Source of the DNA: Arachis hypogaea
Lineage: Eukaryota > Streptophyta > Magnoliopsida > Fabales > Fabaceae
Assembly (NCBI RefSeq): GCF_003086295.3
Contig: NC_092040.1
Span: 4,216,001 to 4,280,000 of the forward strand
Reading direction: 5' to 3'
DNA: 64,000 bases
Part shown: in pieces, positions 13,801-25,348 of the stretch
Numbering within the stretch: position 1 is the first letter of the stretch
How the letters are laid out: each line of letters opens with the position of its first letter
Notes under the pieces: generated by a model
What the model was told of the DNA's origin: nothing
Database searches by the model: none
Seen by the model: the letters and a program-made list of their open reading frames with translations, nothing else
Position numbers and translations under genes: made by a program

Positions 13801-14375
13801 ATGCCGCTCCGGTAAAGCGGGTTGTCCTGAACCGCCGTGAACTGCATCTCGATGCGGAGCGCCGCGTTCGGCTTTGGTGGCTTGCCGGAGGAACTGAGTA
13901 TAGGGAACCAGCCGGAAATGGCTTCGCCGGTGGCGATACGGGTCGCCGGAATCTTGACGGTGCCCATAGTTTCGGCACCGAAGACGTCGTCGTCCTTGAC
14001 GCGGAACTCGAGGTCGACGAGAGGATGAGCAAGCGGGATGCTGAAGCGTTCGTCCCAACGCGGGTTCTGAGCGTTGCGAATCACGCGCGTGCGGGCCACG
14101 GTGGCCTGGGGGACAGAGACAGTGACATAGGGGTCGCTGGTGATGATTTTACCGCGGTGGCGGCGGGCGGTGGTAGGAGGGTTGTCGGTGCCGTCAGCGG
14201 TGGCGGTATCGGCGGGTTCTGAGGAGTGGAAGTTGATGGTGTCGCAGGCGGTGACGCAGCGGCGAAACCGCTCGGAGACGATGTCCATGTTAGGTAAGTG
14301 TCGAGCCTCAATGATTTTGAGGTCGAGGTCGCCGTGGAGGTACATGAAGCCATTGCCGTTACCGGTTTCCGCCAT
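7866..14375 (-). CDS. PLDDELTA: Phospholipase D, delta class (C2-PLD)
   Basis: Hydrolyses phosphatidylcholine or phosphatidylethanolamine to phosphatidic acid. Delta isoforms act at the plasma membrane and microtubules in stress signalling. Ten exons (minus, 5' to 3'): 14375-13419, 13079-12963, 12463-12269, 11649-11344, 11233-11165, 10974-10827, 9589-9441, 9100-8948, 8767-8567, 8162-7866. All frames close, giving 863 aa, normal for the class. The N-terminal C2 domain (about residues 10-185) carries the delta-type insert [17 protein letters not shown]. The first HKD motif is HHQKCVIVD (about residue 366); the second is HAKGMIVDD (about 710); [10 protein letters not shown] lies between them. 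There is no N-terminal Pro-rich extension as in beta/gamma forms. The intron after exon 2 uses a GC donor (CAG|GCAAGT). The intron between exons 6 and 7 is enlarged by an 876-bp transposon. Confidence 0.95.
9885..10760. mobile_element. MULE-type foldback element inside a PLD intron
   Basis: The left terminus is GGATAAAGTATATCTTT; the right terminus on the minus strand is GGGTAAAGTATGTTTTT. Further in, both arms share TTCTCGAAAAGTTTC-like sequence (TTTCGAGAAGTTTC on the other side). A second inverted stretch follows, ACAACATTC(T)TCATCATCATC against its complement near 10545. Flanks are GATGGTAATA on the left and GATGGGGATA on the right, a 10-bp target duplication with two mismatches, the size expected for Mutator-like elements. 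No coding capacity is seen. The insertion lies fully within the intron 9590-10826. Confidence 0.7.
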
Positions 14376-14689
14376 GAAGGAGGCAGTGTTCCCGTGCGGG
14401 CGAGTGTAGAATATGAAGAGAAGAGAGAATAAAGAGAGGGTTCTTGAAGTTTGGAATGGCTTTGGCTTGGGAGAGTGGAACTGAAATCACGTGCTGCTTT
14501 GCGGTTTGCTTGCTTGTGTTGTGTTGCAGACTTTTGCACTGTCTTACTCTTACCCCGCTGGCGCCTTCACTTAATTCTATGAACGGTTTCCATCCCAAAA
14601 ACCAAAATTATTTGACAACCATTTCCACCGTCATTAATATATATTTTTCTTCCACGAATTGTATTCTGAATTTCTGATATTAAAGTGGC

Positions 14690-16800
14690 GCAGAATGCCA
14701 GTTTATATAGTTTTTTCTTAATATTTTTAAAACAATATTATATAATCAATCATGTATAAATTCATGTTTAATAATTATTTATAATTCTTTTATATATTTT
14801 GTGAATCAATAATTAATAATTCAATAATTCTTATCATTATCATTATATTATGACGTGGTGGATTTTTTGCTAGTTTACATTTATTTTTTAATTATTTTTT
14901 AAAAAAGTATTATATAATTAATTATACATAATTAACATTTAATAATTGTTTATGCTAAAATTTGTCAATAATTCTAATATTTTATTAAGTTTAACTAACA
15001 TTTGTAATAAAAGCACATGATAAATTTATTGGTAGTAAAAATTTAAATTTTTTATTTAATAAGTATAAAACAAATACATTAAAAATTTAAATTTTTTATA
15101 TTTTTAATCAAAATTTTTTTAATGTATAATTTTAATATGTGTCTTTAAAATACAACATAGATAAATTCTATTTTATTTCATATTTTTTTAGTAATTATTT
15201 TTTTAATTATTCTTTTTTATATTTTAGTGAGTCAATCATCGACAAACAATAATTCAATAATTCAAATTCTATAACAAATTATATTTTGGCGCCAAGCAAG
15301 CTGACGTGAAATATTCTAGTATCAGTTTGGATACTTTTCTCTTCTCAAATTTCAACTATTTTTTAGAAAAGTATTATATAATTAATTATATACAAATTAA
15401 TATTTAATGATTAATTATATTGATATTTATCAATAATGCTAATATTTTATTTCATTTCATTTTAGTAACTATCATGATTTTTTTATATTTCCATAAATTA
15501 ATAGTTCTAATATTTTATTTTAGATTTTTTATATTTATGTGAATGTTAATTATATATAGTATATTGTTTTATCATTCATGTAAGTTTTAGAATCAAATAT
15601 GCTCACATTCTAGTGCCAATTTACATATTGATACTAATTTTGAAAATCTTATGTATTAAATAATTAGATTTGCTGACATTTACTAAATAATTTTGGTAAA
15701 ATTTATCAATTGTTATTATATTATTCTACAACAAGTTGTATTATGACGCTAAACATACAAATGTGACGCATTTTGAACATAGTTTACATACATTTTTTCT
15801 TCTTAACCATTTTTTAAGAAAGTAATATATAATCAATCATATATAAATTAATATTTAATGATAATATATAAAATTTATTAATAATTAATAGAACAAAAAT
15901 TTAATACAGTCTCTGACAATTACCTCAAAAGATAACGAGGTCTTTGACAAAAAAATATACCAATCCAATCCTGAGCTTTATTTTTATAGGACAGATTAGC
16001 CTATGTACCAAAAAAAATCAATGTTGTTTTTTTTTTTTGCACAATGGTTAATCAATCCTAAAAAAAATATCAAGAGCCGAATTGGATATTTTTTTTTTTG
16101 GGACCTCGTGGTCCTTTCGAGATAATTGTCAAGAACCGGATGAAGTATTCACTCATTATAATATTATATTTCATATATTTTTAGTAATTATTAATTTATT
16201 ATTACAATTCTTTCTTATATTTTAGTGAATTAACCATCAATAATTAATGATTTTAATTCTACAACAAATTATATTTTGACACCAAACATGCTAATATAAC
16301 ACATTTTAGTGCCATCTTAAATACATCTATCTTCTCAACTATTTTTTAAAAAGGTATTATGTAATCAATCATGCACAAAATAACATTTAGTGATTAATTA
16401 CGTTAAGATTTATTAATAATTCTAATATTTTATTTTATAGCTTTTTAGAAATTATCATAACTATTTTTTATATTTTTGTGAATAAATAATTCTAATTTAT
16501 TTTATATCCTTTTAAAAACTATCTCAATTATGTGTATTATATTTCTGTGAAAGTTATATATAGTGTTTTGTTTTACTATTTATGAGCATAATTTTTAAAG
16601 TAAGATTTATTAATGTGGCGTATTCTAATGCTAGTTTACATGTTAATGCTATTGTTAAAAAATATTATGTATTTAATAATTAGATTTATTAATATTTAAT
16701 AATTAATTATAATAAAATTGTCAATAATTATAATATTTTATATCATATTTTTTTTCAATAGTTACATTGATTTTTTTTCATATAATGTTTTGAATATAAT
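14690..16800. repeat. Diverged AT-rich repeat array upstream of PLD
   Basis: The phrase GACG(C/T)ATTCTAGTGCCAGTTTACAT, or clear variants of it, recurs near 14685, 14850, 15300, 15605, 15760, 16290 and 16615. It is usually followed by CAACTATTTTTTAAAAAAGTATTATATAATCAATCAT, a TTAATATTTAATGATTAATTA segment and TCAATAATTCTAATATTTTA. The copies are direct, imperfect and unevenly spaced because of deletions and at least one insertion. No gene is seen. The PLD promoter must lie at or just inside the right-hand side of the gene, next to this array. Confidence 0.6.
15903..16143. mobile_element. Foldback MITE inserted in the AT-rich array
   Basis: The left arm contains GACAATTACCTCAAAAGATA then ACGAGGTC. 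The right arm read on the minus strand contains GACAATTATCTCGAAAGGAC then ACGAGGTCC. Both then run into A-rich sequence followed by ATACCAATCC or ATATCCAATTC. The element interrupts the regular spacing of the surrounding array, so it is younger than the array. The exact ends are uncertain. Confidence 0.6.
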
Positions 16801-18146
16801 ATATTTTTTATTTTTGTGTATTAAATATATCTAAATAATTAGAGAATTATTTGTTGATATTTTTTAGTAATATTATTTTTTTACTATTCAAATCAATATT
16901 TATTATTATTAATTTGACAAAATCTAATAAATACATATAAAATCCATAATTATTTCAACTCATTTAATTTTTTTTATAATAGATATAGATAATTAAATTG
17001 AAGTTGTAACAAGATAAAATGAAACTGAAATTGAAAGAGATGGATTAGGGGAAAACGGATGGCCAGCAAGGTGTATGGTACAGATTATGTGACATAGTAG
17101 GACACCAGAAAACCAATGGCTAACGCCCAACAGATCTTTTATCGTTTACACAATTACACGTCGAGCTTTAAATTATTATAACATACCATATATTTTCCAA
17201 TACTATTTAGAGTTTAATTAGTATTTATATGCATCGTGGCGTGGACCATCATTATCATGATCATCATCTTTGAAACTGCAATTACAACATGAATGGAGAT
17301 GTATTTATTTATTATTATTTTATGAAAGGTGGATCTTATGTTGAAGAAATGTGTATGTTATCGTAATTGGGAACGTGGAGACTGGAGAGTAAAAATGAAG
17401 AGCCCTTGGATGCATGATACACGTTTGGTGTGGCGGTTGGGAATATGGTTAGAGAAAATGAAATGAATCCTTTTCATTGGCACCCTCTTTTAAACCCAAA
17501 AAGGCTACATGTGGGTCCTCGTTTTACCGTGTCATAAATCCATTGAATTGGCTTTGATTTTATCTTATTCTTATCCCCAAAAACATACAATTGAGAGGTT
17601 TTTTTGTCTATTATAAATTACAATCCTGTGATATATACAAATTTTTTTATAAATAAATTTAATTAAATTTATCCAAGTCTAACAAAAATTAATCTCGAAT
17701 TATAGTATGTATAACACGCACTTTTTTCAACTATTGAATAGGGCAAACATTATTATAAAAAATAGTTCTTCTCTCAAGATTAAAATTGTAACACTCAAAC
17801 TTTAAACTACATTTAAAATCATCGCGAAAAGTCAAAAAATTTTTAAAGCTAAATTCAAAATTATCACCATGAAACACAGAAAGAAAATATGAAAGATTAT
17901 TAAACGTACTATTCACTAATCGTCTAATTTTCTTACTTTTCTGATTTTGATTTATGTTTTGATGTATTTCGTGTGAATTGAGGTGCACCTGGTGTTCTTA
18001 TTACCTATTAACTTTTTTTTATTTCTTACAGAAAAAATTGGCCAAAAAAAAAGCACTAAAATATAATATAAGCATATATGTGTTTGAACAACTCAATTTA
18101 TTTTGTATAAATATAGTTTATTTACATGATTCTGATTTATTTGCAG
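16801..18146. other. Intergenic spacer, no gene seen
   Basis: AT-rich sequence without recognisable coding potential. Open frames on either strand are short and have no domain. I see no RNA gene. Confidence 0.5.
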
Positions 18147-19490
18147 AAATATCATAATTTGAGATGCTCCACAAAATCCATTTATGATCATTTTCACAAC
18201 ATGAGTAATGACAAGAAATCCATTGTTCAAGAACTAGGATTTAGTGGTTTGATGCATATCATGCTGCCATGAATGTGTCACATAAGCTCTTGAAAGAATT
18301 GACATATTTATTTGATCTCTACCATAACATATTTGACACACGGTATGGTATAATCAACATCACCCCCAAAAAATATAGCAGTTGTCCTTGACTTGAGTGT
18401 ATCAGGTAAAACTCTATTTTGTAATATACTGCGAAAATCAAATTTAGGTGTGTTATCAAATTATTTCTGTGTTATTGAAATATTTTTTGCTGTGTTTGTA
18501 GGGCCACACTATCCAGCTGAAATTAACTTTCAAGAACTTAGTGAGGAGGACAAGAAAGTTGTTAGAAGCTTTTAAGACAAGACTTTAATGGATGCAATTT
18601 ATAGACTGTCGTGAGTCTAACATTAGACCAGGGAGTTACTGGTTGAAAGAATACAAGCTGGGATCAAAGGATGATATGGTAACTCAACAGAATTCCTTCT
18701 TTAATTTCAGTGTATTTGTTATAAATATATATTGTGTAAACAAATGTTTTTTCTATTTTAGGAAATCATAAAAAAAGCACAACTTAGATAACAACTAAAA
18801 GAAAAAAAAGGTGAAAAGGAAGGAAGAAAACAAAAAAAAGCAGAAGGCAACTATGTCTTCGAAAAGTGAAAGTGTTGCTGAATACGAGTCTGATTCTAAA
18901 GATGATTCAGATGAGACACCAAAAAGAAGAAAACAACCTAAAAGAATGACAAAAAAGTAAGTATTTTTTTTCGGTGTATTTTTGACAATTTTATTGTGTT
19001 TATTTACCTGATTTTTAAGATAGAATCCAAGAAAAGAAAGCATATTATTGAGAATTCATCTTTCAAAAATGAAAGTGAATATGATGATGAGTAAGATTCA
19101 AAAACAATCATTGAAATACTATGTTTTGTTTTTTCATCAAAATTTTATTTATTAACAAATTTTTTGAATGTATTGTCAGAAGTGAAAAAAGTGTAAAAAT
19201 AAGAAAAAAATTCACAAACCTGTAGAGAAGTAAGTATTATTTTTCGGTGTATTTTATCAATTTTTTTGTGTTTATTTGCCTGGCAATTATTTGCTTTTCC
19301 AAAATACAATCCCAAAAAAAGAAAACACGTTATTTAAGATTCATCTTTTGATAAAAAAAAATTGAATTTGAGAATGAGTGAGATTCAAAAATTATCATTA
19401 TAATGTTATATTTATTTTTTCGTCAAAATTTTATTTATTAATAGAATTTTGTGCATATATTATCAGAAGTGAAAAAAGCGAGGAGGTGTG
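18147..19490 (+). pseudogene. Decayed multi-exon gene of a repetitive plant family
   Basis: After an acceptor-like TTGCAG, the frame reads KYHNLRCSTKSIYDHFHN, then VQELGFSGLMHI. A single-base frameshift near 18270 moves it to NVSHKLLKELTYLFDLYHN, where it hits stops. A second exon after TTTGTAG (18501) reads GPHYPAEINFQELSEEDKK. Downstream a Lys/Asp/Ser-rich segment (about 18815-18955) is followed by a tandem duplication of exon plus intron, about 272 bp per unit. The opening resembles the N-terminal region of repetitive plant proteins often carried by transposons and sometimes linked to a Ulp1-like protease. That link is from memory and no protease domain is present here. Frameshifts and stops make it non-functional. 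Confidence 0.5.
18956..19485 (+). repeat. Tandem duplication of an exon-intron unit (about 272 bp)
   Basis: Unit one starts at 18956 and unit two at 19228. Both begin AAGTAAGTATT and contain TTTTCGGTGTATTTT, a Lys-rich short exon, TTCATCTTT, ATGAGT(A/G)AGATTCAAAAA and ATTATCAGAAGTGAAAAAAG-like ends. Copies differ by substitutions and small indels. It lies inside the decayed gene above. Confidence 0.65.
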
Positions 19491-19499
19491 AAGAATCAC

Positions 19500-20399
19500 T
19501 TCGAATAAAAGCCGTCGTACAAAAAGGTTTGGCTTGTAAGGTAGAGAGTCATTGCTAGGATATATGAAAATTGAGAGGAGTCGTACAACGATCTGCCACA
19601 TTCACCTATATATGTTCCACTGACAATAATCCGTCGCTCGACATATCTGGCGGTAAAACCATACCAACACTGCTGAGTCCCACGACAACCTACCACATCC
19701 ATCAATGTCCTCTAATAGAGGCAACCACCTAATGTGCACCCGAGAGTTTAGAGGCATCCAAAAACAGAATGTCCCCGATGATCTATATGATATATCCCCT
19801 GGTGTAACGAAGCAGGCGCTATTTCGTCTGGTGCTCCTCCAACTCTCCGAAAACAGTATTCTAAAATTAACTAAGCTTGACAATCCACTTAGTTTGTGAC
19901 TGTTTATCATTAGGGCCAGAAACAACACCTAATAGCTGCTGACAGAGGTCCTCAATAGACCATCCCTGGTAAAACTGCTCCCCATCGATGTTGACTCCTA
20001 ACTGGTACGCCGCGTCATGTAGGGAGATAGTCATCTTTCCGCATGGCAGATAAAACGTATGGGAGTCATGTCGCTATTTCTCGATCAGAGCAGAGACCAA
20101 TGGCTAGTCATGCTCCCACTCAACCGTGTATGCAACATGCTCAAATTCTAGTCGTCTAAAATATGACCTAATATGCTCGAGCGGACGTCCCAATATATTT
20201 TTTCTGGTACACAAAATCCGAGATACCTAAAAACCAAAATAAATCATTAAAAAAAAAAAAACCCTAAACAACTAATAACACAAATTTGTATTTTAAACAT
20301 ATAAAAGATAAGAGTTATAAAATGTATCATTAGACCAAGTCGGTTAACCTGATCCAGTCTATAAAGGCCATCTTCATATCCCAACAACTCTTGTTCCAT
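19500..20399 (-). pseudogene. Plant mobile domain (PMD, MAIN-like) pseudogene
   Basis: Read on the minus strand, a first exon starts near 20399 with MEQELLGYEDGLYRLDQVNR. After an intron it continues with HIRSYFRRLEFEHV and LPCGKMTISLHDAAYQLGV, and then, after a stop and frame changes, SRVHIRWLPLLEDIDGCGRL and WDSAVLVWFYRQICRAT. This is the order of blocks in plant mobile domain proteins, which occur as host genes (MAIN, MAIL) and in large numbers within MULE and retroelement derivatives. At least two in-frame TAG codons sit where family members usually have Trp, and there is at least one frameshift. It is a dead copy, most likely transposon-derived; no terminal repeats were identified around it. 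Confidence 0.7.
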
Positions 20400-21739
20400 A
20401 AAATTAGGTACTAATAAAATAAATTATAATAAAATAATTTTAAATTAGTTAAATTGTTATCAAACATATTCAAATTAAATCTAATAAATATAATTAATTA
20501 GACATAAACAATAATCTAAACTAAAATTAACTAAATTATCAAACTAATTAATCTTTATCTAATAACTTAATCAAACTAACTAGTCAAACATGTTAGGTTA
20601 ATATAATAAACAACAATAATTAAATAGTAAAAAAAATAGAAGAATAAAATTATCTGAAATCGACAAATTCAAGAAATTAAAGACTTTAAAAATATTCAAA
20701 ACCACAAGACAAGAGAAGAGAGAATAAAAGTAAAAATGATATGGAAAACAATCCAAACGACTGACTTAAAAAAATTATCTAATATACAATAAAAAATATA
20801 TAAAGATCATTTATCTATATTCATAAATATCCATTTCGCTTACTTTGGATATGATTGGGTTGAAAATTTACAGATATTAAAGTTAACAGCTGATTGGCCA
20901 TTGGGTGTAGCTTTTGCCTTTATGCAGAGTTGAATTTGGATATATACAATTAAATTAACTCTATATGAAAGTCAGAAAGTATTTTAATAAGTTTAAATTT
21001 GGCAAAAATTCAGAAATTAATTTGATGGGTAGTTGATAATTAAAAATTATTAAATTGTTATCTAAAAATTTTCAGTCATGTGAAATTAAAAGTTTGTATC
21101 TTTAAATTTTTAAGGATTAAATTAAATATTATGGTAGAATTTGAATAAACAATTCACTATCTTTTTAGTGAAATAATTAAATCTTTTAATTATTTTGGAA
21201 TTAATTAAGCGAGAATAGAATATTGTAGTGTAGGGTTGGGCGTGAGCCATGAGATGAGGTATAGAATCTCCTTTGTTGAGTTGGCGTATCTTCATTAAGC
21301 TTCTTCAGAAGTTAGAAACACAATTTTTTCCATCACTGTCTTTGCTTTCTCACTAAACAGACGCAAGATTCGAATCTCCATCTCACACGGTTGTAAAACT
21401 TAATTTCCTTTGCCTTTTGGGATGCAAATAAAATAATAATAGTAATAACTTTTTTGCCTTTTGGTCTTAGCTGTTCAATATATATAACTAATTTAACAAC
21501 CTGAGAATGATAACTGCTGTCAATATATAAAATATAAATTAAAAGATAAGTTAATATTTATTACTCAATACCTTATAATAATAAATAATAATATAATGAA
21601 GTAATCTAATAATACTATAAAAAATCTTTTAAATATACTGATATATTGATATTAATTTTGATCGTTAATCTTAATTATATATATTATATATATTTTTTAT
21701 AATTAAAATTAACAGTTAAAAATTACTGAAACAATACAC
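20400..21739. other. AT-rich intergenic spacer, nothing recognised
   Basis: Very AT-rich sequence without convincing open frames, RNA genes or repeats that I can define. Confidence 0.5.
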
Positions 21740-22033
21740 TTAAAAGTTCAATACTATATCGCCTTTTCCCGAAATGGTAGAATGAAATGAATGAAAGTTA
21801 GTTCCACCTTTGAGTTGGTGCACCGTAACATCAAATGGTGCAAACTCATAGCGTGGCTGATATCCAAAGGAAAAATCAATAAGATCTTCCTTTTTAGTTT
21901 TTGATACTGGGATGTTTGATCTTCTTCCCTTGTTTTGGTCAAATAGGAGATTAGGATCTTCTTCTATCTTTTGTTTTTGTTTTTTCTGTTGTGACATGGG
22001 ACCTTTTTCTATTAAGGGCAAGAGATAAATCAT
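21740..22033 (-). CDS. Unrecognised short open frame, doubtful
   Basis: An uninterrupted minus-strand frame of about 90 codons stands out in AT-rich DNA. It has an internal Met (MSQQKKQKQKIEEDPN), a basic Lys/Gln-rich start and a more hydrophobic end with FGYQPRYEFAPFDVTVHQLK. I do not recognise a family. It may be a fragment of a dead gene or a chance frame. No splice partner or promoter was identified. Confidence 0.2.
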   Translation of the reverse strand: MIYLLPLIEKGPMSQQKKQKQKIEEDPNLLFDQNKGRRSNIPVSKTKKEDLIDFSFGYQPRYEFAPFDVTVHQLKGGTNFHSFHSTISGKGDIVLNF

Positions 22034-22277
22034 TTGTCATTTGTATCTGGGCTTTGATCTTTTTATTTTATTCACATGAGCCAAAAACATTTGGCCCAAA
22101 CCTTCGTGTATGTCAAGACCAATAGAATAGAAAAAATAATAAGACGACTAGCTCGGTAGCTCCCTCGTGAATTTGAATTTAATTTTTTCAAAGTGATAAA
22201 ATTGGTAAAGTAATAATAAAAAAATTTAATCACTATTAAATTTAAAATTTTTATAAAATGTGTATTTTATTATCTTA

Positions 22278-22646
22278 GAGCTTGTTTAGGTAGTTGTTAA
22301 AAAAATTATATATATATTTTTTTGTGTGTTTAACAAAATTTCAGTAATAAAAATAAAAGAATTAGAAAAATAAAAAATAATTTTTAAAAAATTACAATTA
22401 TATTTTTTAAAGGTATTTTTTAATTAAAAAAATAAAATATTTTTAATATAATAAATAAACAAAGAAGTACGTTTATATTATTGTACCCAAATATAATTAT
22501 CAGATAAAAAGATATTTTTACATGAGATGTCTAAATATAAAATTACTTTTATTTTTTAAAAAATCTTTTAAAATAAAGATACTTAAAAAATATCTTTTTA
22601 TAAAAATTCAAAATATCTTTTTATAAAAATTCACCCAAACAAACTT
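22278..22646. mobile_element. MITE, copy 1 of a family seen twice
   Basis: Ends are GCTTGTTTAGGTAGTTGTTA at the left and, on the minus strand, AAGTTTGTTTGGGTGAATTTT-type sequence at the right. The interior is made of A/T runs with AGATATTTTT motifs. The element at 44595-44967 has the same ends and interior in the opposite orientation, which supports a real transposon family. Confidence 0.7.
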
Positions 22647-23336
22647 TTAATTTAAGAATAATTAACTTATTATTTTATCACTTTACTAATTTTTTCGCTT
22701 TAAAAAAATTTGATCCCATGAATTTTGTGTTATACACTTATGAGCTCATTAAAACAAAATACTAAGTAAATTGTTGAGAAAATTTTGCGTTAGACTTACA
22801 GGTAGATGATGAAAAAAGGGTACTAAGTAAATCCCTAGAAATTTACAATAATGAATTTATAGATACTTTTCTTAATGGTATAGAGGATAGAAGGATAATT
22901 ATGTCCAATATTATAATTTTTAATGATCTTTAAGCGTAACAATTTATGGATGAAAGACCAAGAAAAATGAAGAGTAAAGACTTATGGCAAAATTTAGTGT
23001 TAATCTAAAAAGGAGAAATGATTAGGTGTTTTTGAAGCAGTGTCACGTATAGTCTTAAATAGAGTTATTTTGAAAAATTTTCAAAAACAAAAAAAGAGTT
23101 GAAGTTAAATACTTAATAGTCTTAAATAGTGATAATGATGCACAAGAGAAAATAAATATAATTAACTAAAACCAAATTTACTTATTAATAATATGAATAT
23201 ATATCATTGAAGTGACATTTCATATTTCACATTCAATGCAATTTGCAACCATGATAATGTTACAGGATATATCCTTTTGGCTATAGATTACATAGATGAT
23301 AATGTTAAAGCAAAAATGAAAGTTACAAACATATGT
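22647..23336. other. Intergenic spacer, no gene seen
   Basis: AT-rich DNA between the MITE and the 3' side of the 14-1-1-like gene. The bases nearest 23337 are probably its 3' UTR. Confidence 0.5.
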
Positions 23337-23819
23337 TCACCTTTGTTCAAGTGTAAAATCAAAATCAGACAAGGTTCCTCTACCACTAGCAAATTTCTTC
23401 ATGGTGCCCAAAGTTGGGGTAGCTGATTCTTTCTCTTCCAATACAAAAGCTTTCCCACTTTGCTTTGATCCCTCGTTACAATTTCCCTTGGCAATCCACA
23501 GCAGAATCTTCTTTTCAGGGCTTAGAACAGAGTCAATATTCTTATGTATTTGGTTTTTTTGTACGTTCTTATGGTTCTTGTTTTTGTTCTTGTTCTTCTT
23601 CTTGCGCTCAACTTGTCCAATGCATGAGACCTTGGGAGAGGAGGGTTCCTTAGCACTGAAGCTTGTACCCCTTTTGTGGTTTCTTCGAGCTTCCTTCGGA
23701 ATTATAGAAACTGGTGATCGACGAGGACTTAGACTCGGATTCTGAATGCCCATTGAGGCTACAGGTTCTTTTGGAAGAAACTTTAAGAATTTGTTCTTAA
23801 TTTGAGATAGTTTCTCCAT
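23337..23819 (-). CDS. Syringolide-induced protein 14-1-1-like, intronless
   Basis: A 160-aa basic protein, function unknown. It starts at the ATG of MEKLSQIKNKFLKFLP; the frame stays open upstream but has no earlier ATG. Seen features are FLKFLPKEPVASM near the N terminus, NPSLSPRRSPVSIIPKEARR, a conserved-looking PSSPKVSCIGQVERKKKNK block followed by a Lys/Asn-rich run, and a C-terminal FASGRGTLSDFDFTLE. The SIIPKEARR and PTSPKVSCxGQ-type blocks are what I recognise from the plant family named after soybean syringolide-induced protein 14-1-1. A TATA-like CTATATATAAG lies about 55 bp upstream of the ATG. Family call is from motif memory. Confidence 0.75.
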   Translation of the reverse strand: MEKLSQIKNKFLKFLPKEPVASMGIQNPSLSPRRSPVSIIPKEARRNHKRGTSFSAKEPSSPKVSCIGQVERKKKNKNKNKNHKNVQKNQIHKNIDSVLSPEKKILLWIAKGNCNEGSKQSGKAFVLEEKESATPTLGTMKKFASGRGTLSDFDFTLEQR

Positions 23820-23870
23820 TTTTTTAAAAAAACTGGAATTAGAACTTAGTGCTCCAACTTTCAATGGCAC

Positions 23871-23881
23871 TTATATATAGT
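23871..23881 (-). promoter_or_regulatory. TATA box of the 14-1-1-like gene
   Basis: On the minus strand CTATATATAAG lies 52-62 bp before the ATG at 23819, leaving room for a short 5' UTR of about 20-30 nt. Position and match to the plant TATA consensus are good; not otherwise tested. Confidence 0.55.
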
Positions 23882-25348
23882 GTCATGATGCTAGACAACA
23901 TAGCAGCACAATATATAGACGTCTAAACAAACAAACAAACAATTATAATAGAGAAATGTTTTTAGAATATCTTAGTAATTTATGAAGAAATAAACTATCT
24001 TTAAATTTTGGTGTGACTCCTAATTTCATATATAGTTTAATATATCAAGTCCGGTAATAGCATAATAGAGGGGAAATTGGAGAAAGACTGAGAGCACAGT
24101 TAACAACTTTAATATTGAATTATTGATCACATATTCATATTAGAGAAGTGGCGTGCAGTTATAGTAAAGTAATTAAGAGAAATGAAGGCTGCAGATCCGG
24201 TTGCCGGCAGCATAAAATATATAGCTTGGATTTTGTCTCATCGATGGAAACGCTCCACTTGTTTGGCGGCAGGAATTTAGGCATAATTAAACAAGATCTA
24301 CAAGCATGTTATTACATATTTTAGAATATTTACTGAAGGAAAATTGTGATGTGTTACGGAATCGCAATCATATTTCAAAAGCACCATTTTTTTTTCCGTG
24401 TTGTGTGTTCCTTCCTACCCTTTGTTGTATAGAAAGTCTTGTGAGAATAGGTACACAAGTCAGAACATCAGAAACGGTAAAAACTCCGATCTAAATCAGA
24501 CAAATGTATGCGGTATGCCACTTCATAACATACCACTAATACTCTATTAATCACCTTCTACTTGTTCTAAGAACATATAAAATAACTTGCAAGATAGTTA
24601 TTAAAATGATTATTATGCTTGGAGATAAAGTTTCTTACACGTAAACATTACATTAATTATAACGATTAACATCTTTGTTTGTTCTCGCCGTTTTTTCTTT
24701 CATCGATGACTTAGATCCACTATAAAAGGGGGCTCTGATCAACTGACATGACACGGGACACTTGATTCAGTGAAAGATTAGAATCTGATTTATCATTTTG
24801 CTTAAAGTCCGTATCTTACATTTGTTACAAAGAGAGATATTTTACAATGATCCATCATTAAGGCTTAACATGAACATGAACTAGAAGTGGTGCAAAGACA
24901 CCAACAGAAAATAAAGCGAGACCCAAAATGTTCAACTATTAAAGCAGAATTTGAAATCAGAGTTCCACAAACTGCTGCTAATTCTCAACAGGGAATCTAA
25001 TACTTTAGGCAAATAAATACTATGAAAACCAAATACACTTGATCATATTCATTTCCTTGTTGCCTCGTGTTTCCCCTGACTTCCTCATCCTTGGATATTT
25101 TTCCAGTGATGCTTGAATTTGCAGCAGTCACGTTCATATCACTATTCACAATTAGCCTTTTTAAATTAGAAAACTAGCAACAGGTTATCATTGATCCAAG
25201 GTTTTAAACCATGTTTTGGAAAATTGAAACATGCTTTAGCTAAATGTATTCTTAAACTAATGTCGAAGTCAAACTGGTGGATTTTCTGAATTATAAATAC
25301 AGACAGAAGTATATTTACTCCGCTTCATTTTAGGTGTGATAGCTTACC
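23882..25348. other. Spacer and NRPB1 3' region
   Basis: No gene is seen. The NRPB1 stop codon is followed directly by a donor-like GAG|GTAAGC, so part of the stretch just below 25349 is probably a 3'-UTR intron and terminal exon of NRPB1. The rest is AT-rich spacer including the upstream region of the 14-1-1-like gene. Confidence 0.45.

Noticed and set aside
13575..14222. 215-codon open frame on the plus strand
   Set aside because: Antisense to PLD exon 1, whose GC-rich C2-domain coding sequence explains it; no domain is seen.
23401..23745. 114-codon plus-strand frame
   Set aside because: Antisense to the 14-1-1-like gene; its Phe/Cys-rich translation mirrors the Lys/Asn-rich coding strand.
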